From the NCBI GenBank assembly GCA_945888575.1, contig CAMDAM010000010.1, positions 1-32,929 on the forward strand: a DNA stretch of 32,929 nt, read 5' to 3'. The notes beneath the pieces are model-generated. The model did not search any database, had not been told where the DNA came from, and saw only the letters and a list, made by a program, of their open reading frames with translations. Positions 27,937 to 32,929 of the stretch are shown in pieces. The stretch's first letter is position 1. Each line of letters opens with the position of its first letter. Source of the stretch: Asaia bogorensis (GTDB lineage: Bacteria > Pseudomonadota > Alphaproteobacteria > Acetobacterales > Acetobacteraceae). Made by a program: the position numbers and the translations under genes.

Positions 27937-29070
27937 TTACTTGAGGACTTCGCTGGTGTGCTCGCCCAGCGCTGGCGCTCCCTTCTCGTAGGCGGGGCGT
28001 TGGCCGTTGAAGCTGACGGGCAGGCCGATGGTTTGCAGGGTGCCGTTGGGGATGGTTTGCAGGATGCCCAGTGCCTCGGTTTGGGGGTGGGTGACGACCT
28101 GGTCCAGGGTTTGGACGGGGCCGCAGGGGACGCCGACGGCTTCCAGTTTTTCCTGCCAGTGGCTGCGGGTTTGGGTGGCCAGGGCGGCGGAGAGGATGGG
28201 GATGAGGGTTTCGCGGTGCTCGACGCGGCCGGCGTTTTTCGTGAAGCGGGGGTCGTCGGCCAGTTCGGGCTGGCCGATGACGTTGCAGACCTTGCGGAAG
28301 AGGTTGTCGTTGCCGGAGGCGACCATGAGGTGGCCGTCGGAGCAGGGGAAGGCCTGGTAGGGTACGATCATGCCGACGCCGGAGCCGGTGCGCTTGGGCA
28401 GGACCTGGCTGGCGATGTAGTCCGCCAGCGGGATGGCCATCCAGGCGCAGGAGGTTTCGTAGAGCGAGGTATCGACGATGCCGCCTTTTCCCGTGCGGGC
28501 GCGTTCGGCGTGGGCGGCGAGGATGCCGATGACGGTCCACATGCCGGTGGCGAGATCCATGATGGAGACGGGGACGCGCACGGGGGGGCGGCCGTCTTCG
28601 CCGAGCATGGACATGAGGCCGCCGAAGGCCTGCATCAGCGGGTCGTAGCCCGGCAGCGCGCTGAGCGGGCCGGTGCGGCCGAAGGCGCCGATGTTGCAGA
28701 AGATGAGGGAGGGTTTTTCGGCCAGGAGGCCTTCGGCGCCGAGGCCGAGCTTATCGAGTGCGCCGGGCTTCAGGTTGTGGAGGACGACGTCCATCTCATC
28801 GAGGATCAGGGCGCGGACCTTGGTGCGGGTGGCATCGTCTGACAGGTCGGCGGCGATGCCGCGCTTGTGGCGGTTCATGCTGTGGAAGACGGTGGAGGTG
28901 CCTTCGACGAAGGGAGGGCCCCAGCCGCGGGCGTAGTCTCCGGCGCCGGGGTTTTCGAGCTTGATGACGTCGGCGCCGAGTTCGGCCAAGACCATGCCGG
29001 CATAGGGGGCGGCGATGGAGTGGCCGATTTCCAGCACCTTCATGCCGGCGAGCGGCTTGGTCGACGACAT
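27937..29070 (-). CDS. CaiB/BaiF family (class III) CoA-transferase
   Basis: A 377-aa class III CoA-transferase, a family that moves CoA between carboxylic acids through an aspartyl-CoA thioester. The start of the fold reads KPLAGMKVLEIGHSIAAPYAGMVLAELGADVIKLENP. The catalytic Asp is in VSIMDLATGMW at residue 172. The C-terminal part has the family motif GVPCGPVQTLDQVV. Substrate specificity cannot be read from sequence. ATG 29070 follows GGAGGAACCGC on the coding strand. The gene is divergent from an acyl-CoA dehydrogenase gene (112-bp gap, likely shared regulation), suggesting activation and oxidation of a short or branched organic acid. The family could also act on carnitine, oxalate or dicarboxylic acids. 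Confidence 0.92.
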   Translation of the reverse strand: MSSTKPLAGMKVLEIGHSIAAPYAGMVLAELGADVIKLENPGAGDYARGWGPPFVEGTSTVFHSMNRHKRGIAADLSDDATRTKVRALILDEMDVVLHNLKPGALDKLGLGAEGLLAEKPSLIFCNIGAFGRTGPLSALPGYDPLMQAFGGLMSMLGEDGRPPVRVPVSIMDLATGMWTVIGILAAHAERARTGKGGIVDTSLYETSCAWMAIPLADYIASQVLPKRTGSGVGMIVPYQAFPCSDGHLMVASGNDNLFRKVCNVIGQPELADDPRFTKNAGRVEHRETLIPILSAALATQTRSHWQEKLEAVGVPCGPVQTLDQVVTHPQTEALGILQTIPNGTLQTIGLPVSFNGQRPAYEKGAPALGEHTSEVLK

Positions 29071-29182
29071 CTGCGGTTCCTCCGAGTCTCGTGGCGGAGG
29101 CTAGGCAGGGTGGGGAGGGGGGTCAACGAGGGTTGCCCCTTTTCCGGAGTGGCCATATGCCGGGGGGACGACGGAGGAGACG

Positions 29183-30373
29183 ATGATGGACGCGGAACAG
29201 GCTGACCTGACGATGGTGCCGGCGGGCAATGATTATCCGGAGTTGCGCGAGGGCATCCAGCGCATCTGCGCGAAATATCCTGGCGAATACTGGCGCGGGC
29301 TGGAGGAGCGGGAGGCGTATCCGACGGCGTTCATCACCGAGCTGACCGAGGCGGGGTATCTGGCGGCGCTGATTCCGGAGGAGTACGGCGGGACGGGGCT
29401 GCCGCTGCGGGCGGCGGCGGTGATCCTGGAGGAGATCAATGCCTCCGGCTGCACGGCCAGCCAGGGGCATGCGCAGATGTACATTATGGGCACGCTGCTG
29501 CGGCATGGGTCGGCGGAGCAGAAGAAGAAGTATCTGCCGAAGATCGCCACGGGGGAGCTGCGGCTGCAGGCCTTCGGGGTGACGGAGCCGACGAGCGGGA
29601 CGGATACGACTTCCTTGCGGACGCGGGCGGTGCGGGATGGCGATTCCTATGTGGTGAACGGGCAGAAGGTTTGGACCTCGCGCGCGGCGCATTCCGATCT
29701 GCTGTTGCTGCTGGCACGGACGACACCGCTGGACCATGTGGCGAAGAAGTCCGACGGGTTGAGCGTGTTCCTGGTGGATATGCGCGAGGCCGTTGGGAAC
29801 GGGCTGGAGATCCGGCCGATCAAGGCGATGATCAACCACAACACGACGGAGCTGTTCTTCGACAACCTGCGGATTCCGGCCGATAGCCTGATTGGGCAGG
29901 AGGGCAGGGGGTTCCGGTATATTCTCGATGGGATGAACGCCGAGCGCATCCTGGTGGCGAGCGAGTGCGTGGGCGACGGGAAGTGGTTCGTGAAGAAGTC
30001 CGTCGCCTATGCCAATGAGCGGCAGGTGTTCGGGCGGCCGATCGGGCAGAACCAGGGGGTGCAGTTTCCGATCGCGCGGGCCTGGGCGGAGCTGGAGGCG
30101 GCGGACATGATCTGCCGGCGGGCGGCGGCGCTGTTCGAGGCCGGGCGCGACTGCGGGGCGGATGCCAATATCGCCAAGATGCTGGCCAGCGAGGCGACCT
30201 GGAAGGCGGCCGAGGCGGCGATGCAGACGCATGGTGGGTTCAGCTATGCGCGGGAATACGACATCGAGCGGAAGTGGCGCGAGGCACGGCTGTACCAGAT
30301 CGCGCCGATCTCGACGAACCTGGTGCTGAGCTATGTCGGGCAACATGTGCTGGGGATGGCGCGGAGTTTCTAG
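29183..30373 (+). CDS. Acyl-CoA dehydrogenase family protein
   Basis: A 396-aa flavoprotein of the acyl-CoA dehydrogenase fold, oxidising an acyl-CoA to the enoyl-CoA. FAD/substrate motifs QAFGVTEPTSGTDTTSLRTRA and YVVNGQKVWTSRA are typical, as is QVFGRPIGQNQGVQFPIARAWAEL. The C-terminal QTHGGFSYAREYDIERKWREARLYQIAPISTNL is where many members have the YEGT sequence with the catalytic Glu; here it reads QIAPIST, so the base must be elsewhere or the chemistry atypical. Start ATG 29183 (ATGATG, two in-frame choices) follows GGAGGAGACG. Divergent from the CoA-transferase gene; together they suggest a catabolic pair. Ends just before a large AT-rich inverted repeat. Confidence 0.92.
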   Translation: MMDAEQADLTMVPAGNDYPELREGIQRICAKYPGEYWRGLEEREAYPTAFITELTEAGYLAALIPEEYGGTGLPLRAAAVILEEINASGCTASQGHAQMYIMGTLLRHGSAEQKKKYLPKIATGELRLQAFGVTEPTSGTDTTSLRTRAVRDGDSYVVNGQKVWTSRAAHSDLLLLLARTTPLDHVAKKSDGLSVFLVDMREAVGNGLEIRPIKAMINHNTTELFFDNLRIPADSLIGQEGRGFRYILDGMNAERILVASECVGDGKWFVKKSVAYANERQVFGRPIGQNQGVQFPIARAWAELEAADMICRRAAALFEAGRDCGADANIAKMLASEATWKAAEAAMQTHGGFSYAREYDIERKWREARLYQIAPISTNLVLSYVGQHVLGMARSF

Positions 30374-30384
30374 GGAAGGAAGAG

Positions 30385-30502
30385 TCTTCTTTTTCTGAAG
30401 AAAAAGAAGCAAAAAGACTTTTCTGACTTTGTGCCCGGTTCCCCAGGGAAATCGGGTGCAAAGTTTCGGAAGTTTTTTGGTTCTTTTTTTCAAAAAAGAA
30501 CC
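30385..30502. repeat. Composite AT-rich inverted repeat (repeat copies 2 and 3)
   Basis: Two hairpins face each other. Copy 2 (30386-30409) has the stem CTTCTTTTTC/GAAAAAGAAG with loop TGAA. Copy 3 (30479-30502) has the stem GGTTCTTTTTT/AAAAAAGAACC with loop TC. Sequence between them, GACTTTGTGCCCG ... CGGGTGCAAAGTTTC, is also roughly self-complementary, so the whole 118 bp is an imperfect inverted repeat with arms of about 58 nt. It lies 12 bp after the acyl-CoA dehydrogenase stop and about 90 bp before the DUF1194 gene. Poly-T and poly-A tracts stand out sharply in this GC-rich window. Either hairpin could serve as a terminator. Confidence 0.75.
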
Positions 30503-30594
30503 GCTTTCTTTCTTTTGTCCTCGGCTTGCCGATTTCCGTTGCGCTCCGGTGCCGCGCTGCGCTGCACTGGTGTGGGCGGACGGGAGTGCGGGGC

Positions 30595-31317
30595 ATGCGG
30601 CGGCGCGCGGTTCTGGCGGCGGGGGGTGCTTTGGCACTCGGCGGCGGGGTGCGGGCCGAGGGGGCGGGGCCGGTGGATTTGCTGCTGGTTCTGGCGGTGG
30701 ATGTGAGCCGGTCCATCGACGAGGAGGAGGCGCGGCTGCAGCGCGAGGGCTACCAGGCGGCGATGATGGACCCGCAGGTGGTGGCGGCGATTACCGGGGG
30801 GCCGGCGGGGGCCATTGCGGTGGCGTATCTGGAATGGGCGGGGATCCAGTATCAGCGGGTGGTGATCCCGTGGGTGCGGTTGGGGTCGGCGGCAGAGTGT
30901 GCTGGGTGGTCGGCGCGGTTGGCGCGGGCGTCGCGGGACAGCATGAGCTGGACGAGCATTTCCGGGGCGCTGATCGCGGCGGGGCGGGCGCTGGAGGAGT
31001 GCCCGTTCCTGGCGACGCGGCGGGTGATCGATGTCTCGGGTGATGGGGTGAATAATTCCGGGCCGCCGCCGGAGCTGATCCGCGATGCGCTGGTGCGGGA
31101 TGGGGTGGTGATCAACGGGCTGCCGATCGTGAACGACCGGCCGAATTTTGGCCGGGCGCCGGAGCAGGACCTGGAGGAGCATTATCGGGAGCGGGTGATC
31201 GGGGGGGAGGGCGCGTTCCTGGTGGTTGCGGAGGATTTCGAGAAGTTCGGGGCGGCGGTGCGGCGCAAGCTGATGACGGAGATTGCGGGGGTGGCGGGGC
31301 CGGTCCGGCTAGGCTGA
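30595..31317 (+). CDS. DUF1194 (von Willebrand factor A-like) exported protein
   Basis: A 240-aa exported protein. The N-terminus MRRRAVLAAGGALALGGGVRAEG is a short signal peptide with three arginines (Sec or possibly Tat). The mature protein is a vWA domain: LAVDVSRSID contains the MIDAS D-x-S-x-S, SWTSISGAL provides the likely Thr, and RRVIDVSGDGVNNSG the later Asp. This composition matches DUF1194, a family frequent in alphaproteobacteria and of unknown role; vWA domains usually bind proteins with a divalent metal. The track start at 30526 precedes a conserved-looking signal peptide and is rejected in favour of ATG 30595. Its 3' end overlaps that of the convergent MmgE/PrpD gene by 9 bp. 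Confidence 0.87.
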   Translation: MRRRAVLAAGGALALGGGVRAEGAGPVDLLLVLAVDVSRSIDEEEARLQREGYQAAMMDPQVVAAITGGPAGAIAVAYLEWAGIQYQRVVIPWVRLGSAAECAGWSARLARASRDSMSWTSISGALIAAGRALEECPFLATRRVIDVSGDGVNNSGPPPELIRDALVRDGVVINGLPIVNDRPNFGRAPEQDLEEHYRERVIGGEGAFLVVAEDFEKFGAAVRRKLMTEIAGVAGPVRLG

Positions 31318-32652
31318 CCAGAGCGGGGCCAGGGTGGCGACGTTGGGCGCGCTGTCGATGGCGGCCAGGGCGTCGCCGAGGGCCAGGGCGCGGGGGGTGC
31401 CGAGGAGCGGGGCCACCAGGCCGTCGAACTTGGCGCGGATGCGGGTGCCCTGGTGGGAGACGCTGGCGGCGGGGATGCCGGCGTCGTGTTCGGCGGAGAG
31501 GGTGGTCTGGTCGGTGAGGCGGATGTCCATGGCGGCGTGGGTGACGCCGAAGCCGGGCTGGAGCTCGATCGTGACCTTGTCGCGCAGGGCGGTGATGCGG
31601 GGATCGGCGGCGACCTCGGCGGTGAAGCTGTCCAGCCGGCTGGTTTCCAGGCCGGCGAGCGCCATGGCGGCGGTGAGGCGGTGGGAGAACTTGGCTTCGA
31701 GGCCGGTGCGCGGGGCGGCGATGTTGCAGACGCGGTCGGTGGTTTCGTCCACGCGCAGGGTGATGGCGGCGATGCGGTCGGCGGTGATGGCGGGATTGGC
31801 GCGCAGGGTGCGGGCGGCTTCGATGCCGGCGTGGGTGAGGTAGCAGGCGGCGTGGTATTTGAAGAGGTTGGCGCGGATGTGCCAGCCGCCTTCGGGTTCG
31901 GCGAGGGCTGCTTCGGGGTTGAAATCCGGCGAGTGGGTTTTCGCGAAGCCTTGCGCGCATTCCAGGCTGTCTGGCCGGGCGGTGAAGCCGCGGGCGGCGA
32001 GCTTGGCGGCGAGGAGGCCGTTCTGGGCGGCCTTGCCGGCGTGCAGCGGCTTGCACATGGTGCCGAACATGGATTTGAGGCCGGCGGCCTGGGTGGCGGC
32101 GATGCCGAGCGCGTGGAGGGTTTGGTCCTCGTCCAGCCCTAGCAGGTGGGCGCAGCCGGCGGCGGCGCCGAAGGTGCCCACGGTGCCGGTGGCGTGGAAG
32201 CCGACCTGTTCGTAGTGCGAGGGGGCCATGACGGGGCCGACGCGGCAGGCGGTTTCGTAGCCGACGACGAAGGCGGCCAGAACTTCCGCCCCCGAGGCGC
32301 CGCGGGCTTCGCCGAGGGCCATGACGGCGGGAAGGATGGCGACCGTGGGGTGGCCGGGCATGGAGAGGTTGACGTCGTCGTAGTCCAGCGCGTGGGCCAT
32401 GGTGCCGTTGAGCAGGGCGGCGGCGCCGGCGGGCAGGCGCATTGTGCTGCCCCAGACGCTGGCCTGGGGGGTGCCGCCGGCTTCCTCCAGCTCTGCGCGC
32501 AGGATGCGGACGAGGTCGTCCTCGGCGCCGGCCATGGCGACGGCGATCGCGTCCTGCATGCATTGCCGGGCGAGGTCGCGCACTTCCGCGGGCATCGCGG
32601 CATAAGTGAGCGCGCGGGTGCGGCGGACGATGCTGCGGGTGAGGTCTTTCAT
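31309..32652 (-). CDS. MmgE/PrpD family protein
   Basis: A 447-aa protein of the MmgE/PrpD fold, which includes 2-methylcitrate dehydratase, cis-aconitate decarboxylase and epimerases. Landmarks are ALLNGTMAHALDYDDVN (about residue 80-96), PGHPTVAILPAVMALGE, the GFHATGTVGTFGAAAGCA segment, GLKSMFGTMCKPLHAGKAAQNGLLAA, and WHIRANLFKYHAACYLTHAGIEA. Substrate cannot be named; other propionate genes (prpB, prpC) are not in the window, so the 2-methylcitrate role is unproven. ATG 32652 has GGAGGAAA 7 nt upstream. It follows the unidentified partial gene by 25 bp, so both are probably one operon. Its C-terminus overlaps the end of the DUF1194 gene by 9 bp. Confidence 0.93.
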   Translation of the reverse strand: MKDLTRSIVRRTRALTYAAMPAEVRDLARQCMQDAIAVAMAGAEDDLVRILRAELEEAGGTPQASVWGSTMRLPAGAAALLNGTMAHALDYDDVNLSMPGHPTVAILPAVMALGEARGASGAEVLAAFVVGYETACRVGPVMAPSHYEQVGFHATGTVGTFGAAAGCAHLLGLDEDQTLHALGIAATQAAGLKSMFGTMCKPLHAGKAAQNGLLAAKLAARGFTARPDSLECAQGFAKTHSPDFNPEAALAEPEGGWHIRANLFKYHAACYLTHAGIEAARTLRANPAITADRIAAITLRVDETTDRVCNIAAPRTGLEAKFSHRLTAAMALAGLETSRLDSFTAEVAADPRITALRDKVTIELQPGFGVTHAAMDIRLTDQTTLSAEHDAGIPAASVSHQGTRIRAKFDGLVAPLLGTPRALALGDALAAIDSAPNVATLAPLWSA

Positions 32653-32677
32653 GGCGCGTTTCCTCCGCCGGGGAGCG

Positions 32678-32929
32678 TCAGATCGCCCGCATCCGGTTGT
32701 TGCGCGGATTATGCTCGACCTCGGCCCAGCCGAGAACCTCCATCACCGGGGGAATGTAGTTGGCGAAGCGGCCGCGCAGGCCTTTCTTGAGGCCGTACCA
32801 GCCGCCGATGGGGTTGGCGGGGTCGCGGCCCCAGGCTTCCACGGTGCCGGAGGCGGCTGGCTTCTGCTCGTCAGCCGAGCCGAGAGGCATCCAGTCGCCA
32901 TGGGCCTGGAGCATCGCGCGCAGGTCTTC
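32678..32929 (-). CDS. Unidentified protein, C-terminal fragment (cut by window end)
   Basis: The last 83 codons of a minus-strand gene whose start lies outside the window. The frame stays open to the edge (the track's ATG at 32914 is internal, preceded by EDLRA). The visible part, for example GTVEAWGRDPANPIGGWYGLKKGLRGRF and EVLGWAEVEHNPRNNRMRAI, has normal amino-acid composition and G/C-ending codons, so it looks real. I do not recognise the family. It ends 25 bp before the MmgE/PrpD gene, whose Shine-Dalgarno lies in the gap, consistent with one transcript and a related metabolic role. Confidence 0.7.
   Translation of the reverse strand, partial: EDLRAMLQAHGDWMPLGSADEQKPAASGTVEAWGRDPANPIGGWYGLKKGLRGRFANYIPPVMEVLGWAEVEHNPRNNRMRAI

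Overview
The window looks like a chromosomal segment of a GC-rich alphaproteobacterium, most likely Acetobacteraceae (order Rhodospirillales or Acetobacterales). This is inferred from the very high GC, the tol-pal-tilS-ftsH-folP-glmM order, the alphaproteobacterial type SerC, and the style of the intergenic repeats. No species can be named from sequence alone. About 30 protein genes are supported. No tRNA, 5S/16S/23S rRNA, insertion sequence, prophage or CRISPR array was seen.

Region 1 (1-5250), folate and DNA repair: the probable 3' part of 6S RNA runs into ygfA (5-formyl-THF cyclo-ligase). A convergent cupin gene follows, then a YmdB-type phosphodiesterase, a block of four hairpin repeats, and the tightly coupled yebC-ruvC-ruvA. 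A large inverted repeat separates these from ruvB.

Region 2 (5244-12986), envelope: ybgC-tolQ-tolR-tolA-(lipoprotein)-tolB-pal-cpoB form the Tol-Pal trans-envelope machine used in outer-membrane constriction at division, followed by tilS. Two features stand out. TolA has a polyproline linker in place of the Ala/Lys-rich helix of the E. coli protein. A separate small lipoprotein that resembles the TolA C-terminal domain lies between tolA and tolB.

Region 3 (13183-21231), housekeeping: ftsH, folP, glmM and thiD are closely packed. serC-serA (serine biosynthesis) follows, behind a probable serC-type leader hairpin.

Region 4 (21282-23821, minus strand): cydA/cioA, cydB/cioB and a 34-codon DUF2474-like membrane peptide make up a cyanide-insensitive-type bd quinol oxidase operon. 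The small gene is absent from the ORF track and seems to start at a CTG that overlaps the cydB stop.

Region 5 (23945-32929), accessory metabolism: an orphan CoxL-like molybdenum hydroxylase large subunit, a possible antisense Pro/Arg-rich hypothetical gene, and a two-domain VOC protein. Then come a divergent CaiB/BaiF CoA-transferase and acyl-CoA dehydrogenase, a DUF1194 von Willebrand-type secreted protein, a MmgE/PrpD protein and the C-terminal piece of an unidentified gene cut by the window end. AT-rich hairpin repeats mark several gene 3' ends here.

I found no clearly new multi-gene system. The best leads are the TolA-C-like lipoprotein, the CTG-coupled DUF2474 gene and the composite AT-rich inverted repeat element.
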